15,905 nucleotides of DNA from Ruminococcaceae bacterium UBA3751 (GTDB lineage: Bacteria > Bacillota > Clostridia > Oscillospirales > Acutalibacteraceae), in contig DFGL01000072.1 in NCBI GenBank assembly GCA_002371215.1, forward strand, positions 8,284 through 24,188. Reading direction: 5' to 3'. The translations under genes were made by a program, and so were the position numbers. The notes beneath the pieces were generated by a model, which searched no databases, had not been told where the DNA came from, and saw only the letters and a program-made list of their open reading frames with translations. The first letter of the stretch is position 1; each line of letters opens with the position of its first letter. This document shows, piece by piece, positions 1-5,439 of this stretch.

Positions 1-53
1 TAAAATCCCTCGGTAGCAATACCGTGCCGGTTCAAGTCCGGCCACCAGCACCA
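1..53 (+). tRNA. tRNA-Leu(UAA), 3' part only (cut by window start)
   Basis: The window opens at the anticodon. Bases 1-3 read TAA, followed by AA and the 3' strand of the anticodon stem (tccct). A long class II variable arm follows (cggta-gcaa-taccg), then the T arm (gccgg-ttcaagt-ccggc), the 3' acceptor strand and an encoded CCA. The long variable arm limits the choice to Leu, Ser or Tyr, and the TAA anticodon fits Leu. The 5' half lies outside the window. A hairpin terminator follows closely, so this is the last gene of its transcript. Confidence 0.9.
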
Positions 54-60
54 TAACTTA

Positions 61-89
61 GCTAAATCCAGAAGGGTTTAGCTTTTTTT
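61..89 (+). terminator. Rho-independent terminator after tRNA-Leu
   Basis: A nine-pair stem, gctaaatcc/gggtttagc with one G-U pair, has loop agaa (70-73) and is followed by seven T residues (83-89). It sits 8 bases after the tRNA CCA end. Confidence 0.9.
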
Positions 90-111
90 ATGTAAATTCT
101 ATTATTAACAA

Positions 112-139
112 AGAAGACAACCTATGAATGTTGTCTTTT
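112..139. terminator. Hairpin, probable bidirectional terminator between the two tRNA units
   Basis: An eight-pair perfect stem, aagacaac/gttgtctt (114-121 and 130-137), has T-rich flanks on both strands. It lies downstream of tRNA-Leu on the plus strand and downstream of the tRNA-Lys unit on the minus strand, so it could end transcription from either side. Its right edge touches the start of the 91-bp direct repeat. Confidence 0.6.
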
Positions 140-227
140 CGTTTCTCATCCCCGCTGAATTTCATTCAGAAATATAAAAACACAGCAGAAGCTGTGTCTT
201 TATATTTTGGTGACCCACCGGGGAATC
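137..227 (-). repeat. 91-bp direct repeat, copy 1: orphan tRNA-Lys 3' end plus terminator
   Basis: It matches 301-391 at 89 of 91 positions, with differences at 163 and 188. Read on the minus strand, it begins with the last 20 bases of tRNA-Lys including CCA (208-227), then the ACACAGC/GCTGTGT terminator hairpin (about 170-197), a small hairpin CTGAAT/ATTCAG, and a GGGGATGAG segment. The tRNA body that should precede it is missing, so this copy is a remnant. It could be left by unequal recombination in a tRNA array, by an element that used the tRNA end as its attachment site, or by amplification of a dispersed repeat. Confidence 0.9.
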
Positions 228-300
228 TCTTCTCAACAACAAAACAGTCCACCGGACTGTTTTTCCCGCTTCTTGCGCGCTGCGCTTGCAACAAGCGGTG
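228..300. other. Hairpin-rich spacer between the two repeat copies
   Basis: This 73-bp stretch holds a perfect ten-pair hairpin, aaaacagtcc/ggactgtttt with loop acc (241-263), which can act as a terminator on either strand. A second structure follows at about 266-298, with outer arms ccgctt/aagcgg and inner arms ttgcgcg/cgc..gcaa. I see no coding signal. Such GC-richer hairpin units near tRNA genes are often dispersed repeats in related genomes, but a genome search is needed to show that here. Confidence 0.55.
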
Positions 301-391
301 TTTCGTTTCTCATCCCCGCTGAATTTTATTCAGAAATATAAAAACACAGCAAAAGCTGTGTCTTTATATTTTGGTGACCCACCGGGGAATC
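301..391 (-). repeat. 91-bp direct repeat, copy 2: 3' end of the intact tRNA-Lys and its terminator
   Basis: This is the partner of 137-227 at an offset of 164 bp. Here the tRNA portion (372-391) joins a complete tRNA-Lys body, so this is the parental arrangement. Confidence 0.9.
334..361 (-). terminator. Terminator of tRNA-Lys
   Basis: On the minus strand a seven-pair perfect stem, ACACAGC/GCTGTGT with loop TTTT, is followed by TTTTATATTTC. It starts 10 bases after the tRNA CCA end. The same hairpin is present in repeat copy 1. Confidence 0.8.
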
Positions 392-447
392 GAACCCCGG
401 ACACCTTGATTAAAAGTCAAGTGCTCTGCCATCTGAGCTAGTGGATC
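372..447 (-). tRNA. tRNA-Lys(UUU)
   Basis: The minus strand folds as a complete 76-base tRNA with an encoded CCA. The acceptor is GATCCAC/GTGGGTC with one T-G pair. The D arm contains AGCTCAGATGGCAGAGC. The anticodon stem is CTTGA/TCAAG with loop CTTTTAA, giving anticodon TTT for lysine. The T arm is CCGGG-TTCGATT-CCCGG. It has its own promoter (474-502) and terminator, and is transcribed toward the tRNA-Leu. Confidence 0.95.
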
Positions 448-473
448 ATATTCATTTGTTTACAACGCAGGTT

Positions 474-502
474 ATTATATCATATAAGATTATTAAATGC
501 AA
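474..502 (-). promoter_or_regulatory. Promoter of tRNA-Lys
   Basis: On the minus strand TTGCAT (497-502), a 17-base spacer and a perfect TATAAT (474-479) are present. The predicted transcript starts about 20 bases before the mature tRNA 5' end, a normal leader for RNase P processing. Confidence 0.85.
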
Positions 503-545
503 GAGTTTTTTTATTTTAAATATAATTTCCAATTTATAACTTAAC

Positions 546-574
546 TTGACTATATTTTGATTTTATTATATTAT
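546..574 (+). promoter_or_regulatory. Promoter of the transglutaminase-like gene
   Basis: TTGACT (546-551), 17 bases, then TATTAT (569-574). The -10 box covers the upstream ATG at 573, so the transcript should begin near 581 and cannot use that ATG. This supports translation from 597. Confidence 0.7.
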
Positions 575-596
575 GAAAAGAGATCGAGGTGATTTT

Positions 597-2045
597 ATGA
601 AGCGCTGGATTAAAGCTGTTTTAATAATTGTTTCAGTTATATCCTTTATTATTCCGCCCTTCTGCTCTTTTGCGTTAGTGAGAGAGGGGGAAGGTGAGGC
701 GGCTCTCCTACAGGAGGGCGAATTTGACGTTGTTGACGGCGAAAGCGTTAAACATTTTGCTAACAACGCTAAGTCATCAAGCGCTGAAGAATTCCTGTAT
801 AATCAGCTTCTTAGTTTTCCCGAAAGCATCGATCTTTCCGCTTACCGCGTTTCAGCTGATACGTTTTCTGCTTTCTATTCTAACGTAATTAATGATAACC
901 CCGATTTGTTTTACGTTTCAAGCTCGTATCAATATAACTATTATCCAAGCTCTAATACTGTTGCAAATGTTAATCCGGAATATTCAATGAGCGCCAATGA
1001 AATCGAGGCTGCCAAGATTATTTTTAATAAAGGCAGAGACAAGGCTCTTTCGCAAGTCGACAGCAGTATGACCGACGTTCAGAAGGCTATCGTCCTTCAC
1101 GATTATGTTTGTTCCTTAGCGCATTATCCAAACGTTGATCTAAATACCGAGGACAAGGGTATATATCATAGCGCCTACGGGCTATTTTACGACGGCGAGG
1201 TGGTTTGTGCCGGTTATACACTGGCGTACTCTTACCTTATGAATCTTGCAGGCGTTCAGTGTGAATACGTTTCTTCCGACGCTATGACTCACGCTTGGAA
1301 TAAAGTGTGTATTGACGGTAGTTGGTATAATATTGACTGTACATTTGACGACGTTGATTTTAACTCCTCTATTTCACTTTTGGGAAGTGAAGGGCATATG
1401 CATTTTCTTAAAAGTGATTCAAAGTTTTCCACTCAGGAATGCTCTTTCCACTATGGCGGTGAAACTCTTGACGACTGCACTGCCGACAGTACTGTGTATG
1501 ATAATGCTTTCTGGAATGATATTTATTCAAATATTTATGCTGTTGACGGCGATTTCTATTATCTTAAACCTGACTTTACTAACAGAAAGATTTCTTTTAC
1601 CAAAAGAACAGTTTCAGGTACGGAAACTGAATTAAGCGTATTTTCAAACACTATTTCCTTTAGCGGAACCTCAACTGTTTTTGACAGCAACGGCAATCAG
1701 TATACAAATACTCACAGAGACGCTCTTGCAAGGCTTACGTACCTTGATTCAAGGTTTTATATGAATGTCGGTAGAACTATATATTCTTTTTGCTTGCCGA
1801 ATAAGCGCTATAATATAGTCGGTATTTCCCAGTATTCTATGGGATTAGGAGTTGACGATAAATATAATCTTGTTTATCAGCATTATAATACGCCCGACGT
1901 AATAAATAAGCTTGATAAAACGGATTACTATAACAACTGCTTTACAACTGTGAAAGGACAAAACTATAACAATTATCCCGATATAAATATAGATGGCGTT
2001 ATTAACGCCAAGGATTATGCGATGATAAGAGCACAAAATAAATAA
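597..2045 (+). CDS. Secreted transglutaminase-like protein with a C-terminal single dockerin-type motif
   Basis: I chose ATG 597 (482 aa) over the in-frame ATG at 573. GAGGTGA (586-592) precedes 597 at good spacing, and the 573 ATG lies inside the -10 box. The N terminus is a signal peptide with a hydrophobic core at about 7-22 and a likely cleavage after S-F-A (24-26). The middle carries a transglutaminase/cysteine-protease core: catalytic Cys204 in VVCAGYT, His232 in THAWNKV and Asp247 in NIDCTFDD, in the order expected for the triad. After about residue 290 there is a Tyr/Phe/Asn-rich stretch that resembles a repeat-built surface domain but that I cannot assign. The last 21 residues (462-482) match one calcium loop and helix of a type I dockerin (DINIDG, then VINAKDYAMI). 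Normal dockerins have two such repeats. Its substrate is unknown; peptide hydrolysis or crosslinking at the cell surface is inferred. Confidence 0.85.
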   Translation: MKRWIKAVLIIVSVISFIIPPFCSFALVREGEGEAALLQEGEFDVVDGESVKHFANNAKSSSAEEFLYNQLLSFPESIDLSAYRVSADTFSAFYSNVINDNPDLFYVSSSYQYNYYPSSNTVANVNPEYSMSANEIEAAKIIFNKGRDKALSQVDSSMTDVQKAIVLHDYVCSLAHYPNVDLNTEDKGIYHSAYGLFYDGEVVCAGYTLAYSYLMNLAGVQCEYVSSDAMTHAWNKVCIDGSWYNIDCTFDDVDFNSSISLLGSEGHMHFLKSDSKFSTQECSFHYGGETLDDCTADSTVYDNAFWNDIYSNIYAVDGDFYYLKPDFTNRKISFTKRTVSGTETELSVFSNTISFSGTSTVFDSNGNQYTNTHRDALARLTYLDSRFYMNVGRTIYSFCLPNKRYNIVGISQYSMGLGVDDKYNLVYQHYNTPDVINKLDKTDYYNNCFTTVKGQNYNNYPDINIDGVINAKDYAMIRAQNK

Positions 2046-2070
2046 AAGCGGTTACTACCGCTTTTATTAT
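2044..2070. terminator. Bidirectional terminator between convergent genes
   Basis: A nine-pair perfect stem, aaaagcggt/accgctttt (2044-2052 and 2057-2065), has loop tact. The A and T runs at its ends give a T tract on each strand. It overlaps the stop codon of the plus-strand gene and lies just past the stop of the minus-strand gene. Confidence 0.85.
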
Positions 2071-2358
2071 TTATGCTGCAAGGTCATAGTATTCTCTTTG
2101 CGCCTGTTCAAATTTTGCACGCATTTGAAATCGGCGCTCCTTTTCCTTAGCAAGTTTCGCTTTTTTCTTTTCATTAATTACTACGTAAGCGATAAAGGTG
2201 ATAAAGTATACAGCGATTTCCGTTATGAAAAGTCCTCTCATCTGTTCGCTGCTCATATCCCCGATAAGCTTAAAGGGGAGCGAGATTGCCAAAAAAGCAA
2301 CTATAAGCGACGATAACGTAAGCAAAAGTCCTTTAAAAATCTTGTTTGTTTTCTTCAT
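2071..2358 (-). CDS. Small two-helix membrane protein, unknown function
   Basis: This 95-aa protein has two predicted membrane helices (about 9-32 and 42-61), then a strongly basic, probably helical cytoplasmic tail rich in Lys, Arg and Glu ending in EYYDLAA. GGAGGAA on the minus strand (2364-2370) precedes the ATG by a normal distance, and a clear promoter lies further upstream (2411-2439). Promoter, ribosome site and terminator together make this a real single-gene unit, although I do not recognise a family. It has no catalytic motif and no signal peptide cleavage site. It is convergent with the transglutaminase-like gene and divergent from the qrtT-queL pair, so context suggests no job. 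Confidence 0.75.
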   Translation of the reverse strand: MKKTNKIFKGLLLTLSSLIVAFLAISLPFKLIGDMSSEQMRGLFITEIAVYFITFIAYVVINEKKKAKLAKEKERRFQMRAKFEQAQREYYDLAA

Positions 2359-2410
2359 ATTACTTCCTCCGTTTCTGATTCAAAAATCATTTACTTTTTC
2401 TTACAATTGA

Positions 2411-2439
2411 ATTTTACCATCGCAGTTAACAGCTTTCAA
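2411..2439 (-). promoter_or_regulatory. Promoter of the small membrane protein gene
   Basis: On the minus strand TTGAAA (2434-2439), 17 bases, then TAAAAT (2411-2416). The predicted leader is about 45 bases and contains the GGAGGAA site. Confidence 0.7.
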
Positions 2440-2538
2440 TAGGCGATTGAACATAGTCCAAAAGTTGGGACAGAACAACGATAAAACTTAATAAAAATAA
2501 ACAAATTCTTCTTATCTGTTTAATTTTGTTTTTTTTGC

Positions 2539-2566
2539 TTGACTTATATTTAAAATATGATATACT
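2539..2566 (+). promoter_or_regulatory. Promoter of the S component-radical SAM pair
   Basis: TTGACT (2539-2544), 16 bases, then TATACT (2561-2566) with an extended -10 TGA just before it. The predicted start is near 2573, leaving a leader of about 26 bases to the ATG at 2599. That is too short for a riboswitch. Confidence 0.8.
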
Positions 2567-2598
2567 AAGTAAAACATATAGGAATGGTAGGATATCTG

Positions 2599-3090
2599 AT
2601 GAAGATTAAGAAATTGACAGTATCGGGAATGTTTGCGGCATTGATATTTGTTACTACAATGTTTGTTAAAATCCCCGTTGTATCAGGTTATATTCACTTT
2701 GGTGACGCGCTTCTTTATATCGCCGCGCTGATTCTTGACGCTCCTTACGCAATTGCAGCTGGTGTGATTGGGGAATCGTTGGCAGATTTAGCGGGAGGTT
2801 ACGCAATGTATATGCCTGCTACCGCAATAATAAAGTTTATTATTGCGCTCATATTTACGTTTTCAAAAACCGACAGTAAAAAGATACTCAGTAAAAAGTC
2901 TGTCTTAATGACTGTTCCCGCGGCAATAATAACTGTAGGCGGTTACTTTGTTGCGGACCTTATTATTGATAAAAGCTACGCTATCGTTGATATAAGCGGT
3001 AATGTGATTCAGACTGTTGGATCAGCAGTAATTTTCATTATAATTGCTGCAGCACTTGACAAAATGAAAATATTTGATAAAATCATTTAA
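2599..3090 (+). CDS. qrtT: ECF transporter S component, probable queuosine/queuine transporter (QrtT-like)
   Basis: This 163-aa integral membrane protein has about six hydrophobic segments (8-28, 34-48, 50-70, 73-90, 104-123, 136-155). I place the start at ATG 2599: AGGA sits 6 bases ahead of it, whereas the in-frame ATG at 2584 has its only purine run directly against it. The segment around 31-50 (YIHFGDALLY) followed by GVIGESLADL resembles QueT-type S components of energy-coupling-factor importers, which bind a vitamin-like substrate and use shared EcfA/EcfT subunits encoded elsewhere. Substrate is inferred from context: the next gene looks like the radical SAM enzyme QueL, and in Clostridioides difficile a QrtT S component is encoded beside QueL. 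If that assignment fails, this is still an S component of unknown substrate. No preQ1 riboswitch is visible in the leader. Confidence 0.75.
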   Translation: MKIKKLTVSGMFAALIFVTTMFVKIPVVSGYIHFGDALLYIAALILDAPYAIAAGVIGESLADLAGGYAMYMPATAIIKFIIALIFTFSKTDSKKILSKKSVLMTVPAAIITVGGYFVADLIIDKSYAIVDISGNVIQTVGSAVIFIIIAAALDKMKIFDKII

Positions 3091-3101
3091 CAGGTGATTT
3101 T

Positions 3102-3713
3102 ATGGCAGATATTATTTATACGCTTGAAGGCGGAACATATTTTAATATTACAAATAAATGTCCGTGTAATTGCGCTTTTTGTATAAGAAAAAAAGGCGAA
3201 GCTGTAGGTAGCGCAAAAAGACTCTGGTTTGACGAGGAACCAACGATTGCGGATATAAAGCACGCTATTGATGAATATGATTTTTCTGATGTGGAGAGCG
3301 CTGTTTTTTGCGGCTACGGCGAGCCGACAAATGCGCTTGACAATCTTATTGAAACGGCAAAATATATCAAAATCAGGAAGCCTGATATTAAGCTGAGAGT
3401 TAATACTAACGGTCTTTCTGATTTGATTAACGGGCGTTCTACTGCTAAAGAAATATGTTCGGTTATTGATATTATTTCCGTTTCGCTTAACGAGGTAACA
3501 AGTGAGAAGTATGATAAGATAACGAGAAATATATTTCCGGGTAAGGCTTTTGAAGCAATGCTTAAATTCACAAGGGATTGCGTTAAATGCGGAAACGAGG
3601 TTCATATGACCGTTGTTGATGTAATCAGCGCAGATGAAATAGACAAGGCACGACAAATCTGCGAAGACCTCGGAGCAAAGTTTATATTACGTTCTTTTGA
3701 ACGGGGAAGATAA
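3102..3713 (+). CDS. queL: Small radical SAM protein of the TatD-linked type, probable queuine lyase QueL
   Basis: This 203-aa protein carries the radical SAM [4Fe-4S] motif CX3CX2C at Cys20, Cys24 and Cys27, with an extra Cys22 inside it. A GYGEP motif at 71-75 is the SAM-amine binding 'GGE' element. It is only the compact N-terminal barrel, with no SPASM or other extension. I recognise it as the small radical SAM family named TatD-linked, the family I recall as including QueL, which breaks queuine down to preQ1 so that it can be reused by tRNA-guanine transglycosylase. AGGTGA ends 5 bases before the ATG. It follows the S component by 11 bases and precedes a terminator, so the two form one operon. 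The family call is firm; the QueL role rests on memory of the family and on the transporter neighbour. Confidence 0.75.
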   Translation: MADIIYTLEGGTYFNITNKCPCNCAFCIRKKGEAVGSAKRLWFDEEPTIADIKHAIDEYDFSDVESAVFCGYGEPTNALDNLIETAKYIKIRKPDIKLRVNTNGLSDLINGRSTAKEICSVIDIISVSLNEVTSEKYDKITRNIFPGKAFEAMLKFTRDCVKCGNEVHMTVVDVISADEIDKARQICEDLGAKFILRSFERGR

Positions 3714-3737
3714 GGGAGCTATATGCTCTCTTTTTTT
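3714..3737 (+). terminator. Terminator of the qrtT-queL operon
   Basis: Stem gggagc/gctctc with one G-T pair and loop tatat, followed by seven T residues. It begins on the base after the queL stop codon. Confidence 0.85.
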
Positions 3738-3753
3738 ATTTATTTTTATAAAT

Positions 3754-3770
3754 CCTATTGACAAAGTAGG
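3754..3770. promoter_or_regulatory. Operator 1 before nifS (CCTA-N9-TAGG)
   Basis: CCTA (3754-3757), nine bases, then TAGG (3767-3770) followed by AATTA. It covers the -35 box. The site is repeated at 3797-3813 with the same spacing and the same AATTA tail. The shape and the downstream genes fit an Rrf2-family (IscR/CymR-like) repressor, but no regulator gene is in the window. Confidence 0.6.
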
Positions 3771-3786
3771 AATTAGAGTGTATATT
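3758..3786 (+). promoter_or_regulatory. Promoter of the nifS-nifU-nadA-mnmA operon
   Basis: A perfect TTGACA (3758-3763), 17 bases, then TATATT (3781-3786). The transcript should start near 3793, between the two operator copies. A box this strong implies that control is by repression. Confidence 0.85.
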
Positions 3787-3796
3787 ACTCGTAAAG

Positions 3797-3813
3797 CCTA
3801 CCTCTGAGGTAGG
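3797..3813. promoter_or_regulatory. Operator 2 before nifS (CCTACCTC-T-GAGGTAGG palindrome)
   Basis: This perfect palindrome has 8-base arms around one central T and lies just downstream of the predicted transcript start. It repeats the CCTA-N9-TAGG-AATTA pattern of operator 1 with a 43-bp offset, about four helical turns, so two dimers would sit on the same DNA face. As RNA it could form a short hairpin, but no T tract follows, so it is not a terminator. Confidence 0.65.
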
Positions 3814-3831
3814 AATTAAAGGAGTGATACT

Positions 3832-5013
3832 GTGACAATTTATGCTGATAATGCCGCAACAACAAGACTGTCGGAAACGGCTTTAAACGCAATGCTTGAT
3901 TTAATGAAGGATAATTACGGTAATCCTTCAAGCCTTCATCATAAAGGTCAGCGGGCAAAGGAATTAGTTGAGGAGGCGCGCGAGGATATTGCAAACTGTA
4001 TAGGTGCTAAGCCGAACGAGATTTATTTTACTTCAGGCGGCTCAGAAGCAGATAACCAGGCTATTCTCTCCGCAGCTTATTACGGTGCTGAAAGAGGTAA
4101 AAAACATATAATCTCTTCAAAATTTGAGCACCACGCTGTTCTTCATACGCTTGATAAACTGAAAAAAGAGGGTTTTGAGGTTACTCTCGTTGACGTTTAT
4201 AAAAACGGAATTGTAAAGCCTGAGGATATAGCTTCTGCTATACGTGAAGATACGGCGCTCGTTACAATAATGACAGCAAACAACGAGGTAGGAACAATTC
4301 AGCCGATTGAGGAAATAGGTAAAATCTGCAAGGAAAAGGGAGTTATTTTTCATACAGACTCCGTTCAGGCTGTGGGACACATTCCCGTTGACGTAAATAC
4401 TTTTAACTGCGATATGCTTTCTATTTCCTCACATAAGTTTAACGGACCCAAAGGGGTAGGCGTGTTATATTGCAGAAAAGGTACGGTTTTAACGCCGCTG
4501 ATTAACGGTGGTGCTCAGGAGAGAAATAAGCGCGCCGGAACTGAGTACACCTACGGAATAGTAGGAATGGCTGCTGCTCTTAAAGAAGCTGTTAAAGAAA
4601 TGGATGAAAGTATCAAATATGTTTCTGCTCTAAGAGATAGAATTATAGATGGCGTAGGCGATATAGAGCGCTCCTTTGTTAACGGAGACAGAGAACACAG
4701 CCTTCCCGGAACCGTTAATATGTGTTTTGAGGGGATTGAAGGGGAAAGCCTTTTACTTCTTCTTGATGGCGATGGAATTTGCGCTTCGTCGGGCTCTGCC
4801 TGCACAAGCGGCTCTCTTGATCCTTCTCACGTTCTTCTTTCAATGGGAGTACCCGTTGAAATCGCTCACGGTTCATTGAGATTATCATTGAATAGTTATA
4901 ATACCGAGGAGGAGATTGATATAATTCTTTCCTCAATTCACAGAATTGTACCGTATTTACGTTCAATTTCTCCCGTTTGGGAAAAAATTCAGAAAGGTGA
5001 GGTAGTAGAATAA
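3832..5013 (+). CDS. nifS: Cysteine desulfurase NifS/IscS
   Basis: This 393-aa PLP enzyme removes sulfur from L-cysteine as an enzyme persulfide and hands it to NifU for cluster building and to MnmA for tRNA thiolation. The PLP lysine is Lys202 in SSHKFNGPKG. The catalytic cysteine is Cys324 in SGSACTSGSLDPSHVL, the long-loop group I (NifS/IscS) form. The N terminus (YADNAATT) and the PLP-site segment GGSEADNQA are typical. The start is GTG at 3832: GGAGTG (3821-3826) lies 5 bases ahead and the family motif begins at residue 4. It is the first gene of a four-gene operon and overlaps nifU by one base. Expression is probably repressed through the two operators around its promoter when Fe-S supply is adequate. 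Confidence 0.95.
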   Translation: MTIYADNAATTRLSETALNAMLDLMKDNYGNPSSLHHKGQRAKELVEEAREDIANCIGAKPNEIYFTSGGSEADNQAILSAAYYGAERGKKHIISSKFEHHAVLHTLDKLKKEGFEVTLVDVYKNGIVKPEDIASAIREDTALVTIMTANNEVGTIQPIEEIGKICKEKGVIFHTDSVQAVGHIPVDVNTFNCDMLSISSHKFNGPKGVGVLYCRKGTVLTPLINGGAQERNKRAGTEYTYGIVGMAAALKEAVKEMDESIKYVSALRDRIIDGVGDIERSFVNGDREHSLPGTVNMCFEGIEGESLLLLLDGDGICASSGSACTSGSLDPSHVLLSMGVPVEIAHGSLRLSLNSYNTEEEIDIILSSIHRIVPYLRSISPVWEKIQKGEVVE

Positions 5014-5423
5014 TGGCTCTTTATTCAGAAAAAGTTATGGAACACTTTACAAATCCGCAAAATGTTGGTAAAATAGAGAATGCTGACGGAGTAGGGGAAG
5101 TCGGCAATGCAAGATGCGGAGATATAATGAAAATATACCTTAAGGTTAATGATGAAGGTATTATTGAGGATGTTAAGTTTAACACCTTCGGATGTGCTTC
5201 TGCAATTGCTTCAAGCTCGATGGCAACGTGTCTTATTAAAGGAAAGCATATAAACGACGCTGTTGAGCTTTCAAATAAAGCTGTTGTTGAGGCGCTCGAC
5301 GGACTTCCTGCTGTTAAAATTCATTGCTCTGTTCTTGCCGAGGAGGCAATTAAAGACGCCGTAAAGGACTATTATGAGCGTTCGGGTATTGCTTATGACC
5401 CCGTGACTTTAAAGATGAAATAA
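5013..5423 (+). CDS. nifU: Fe-S cluster scaffold NifU/IscU
   Basis: This 136-aa protein is the IscU-type scaffold alone, without the ferredoxin-like or C-terminal domains of full-length NifU. The three cluster cysteines are visible: Cys35 in NARCGD (with Asp37), Cys61 in FGCASAIASSS and Cys105 in KIHCSVLAEEA. The LPAVKIHC stretch just before the last one corresponds to the IscU segment recognised by the HscA chaperone. Its ATG overlaps the nifS stop as TAATG, so translation is probably coupled and gives matched amounts of desulfurase and scaffold. Confidence 0.95.
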   Translation: MALYSEKVMEHFTNPQNVGKIENADGVGEVGNARCGDIMKIYLKVNDEGIIEDVKFNTFGCASAIASSSMATCLIKGKHINDAVELSNKAVVEALDGLPAVKIHCSVLAEEAIKDAVKDYYERSGIAYDPVTLKMK

Positions 5424-5439
5424 AAATCGGAGAATTAAA

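Noticed and set aside
128..322. Plus-strand 64-codon open frame across the tRNA-Lys repeat
   Set aside because: It runs through the duplicated terminator, the antisense of the tRNA 3' end and the hairpin spacer, and has no ribosome site. It is a by-product of the repeat.
2457..2472. Imperfect inverted repeat GTCCAA-AAG-TTGGGAC between two divergent promoters
   Set aside because: Short, needs a bulged G, and does not overlap either promoter; too weak to call an operator.
2567..2598. Possible preQ1 riboswitch before the S component
   Set aside because: The leader from the predicted start is only about 26 bases and lacks the preQ1 consensus segments; nothing upstream of the promoter would be transcribed.
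3087..3656. Minus-strand 189-codon open frame
   Set aside because: It lies antisense to the radical SAM gene, whose cysteine motif, ribosome site and operon position are convincing; no ribosome site on the minus strand.
3797..3813. Palindrome read as a terminator or attenuator in the nifS leader
   Set aside because: No T tract follows, and the same CCTA-N9-TAGG pattern recurs upstream over the -35 box, which fits a protein-binding site.
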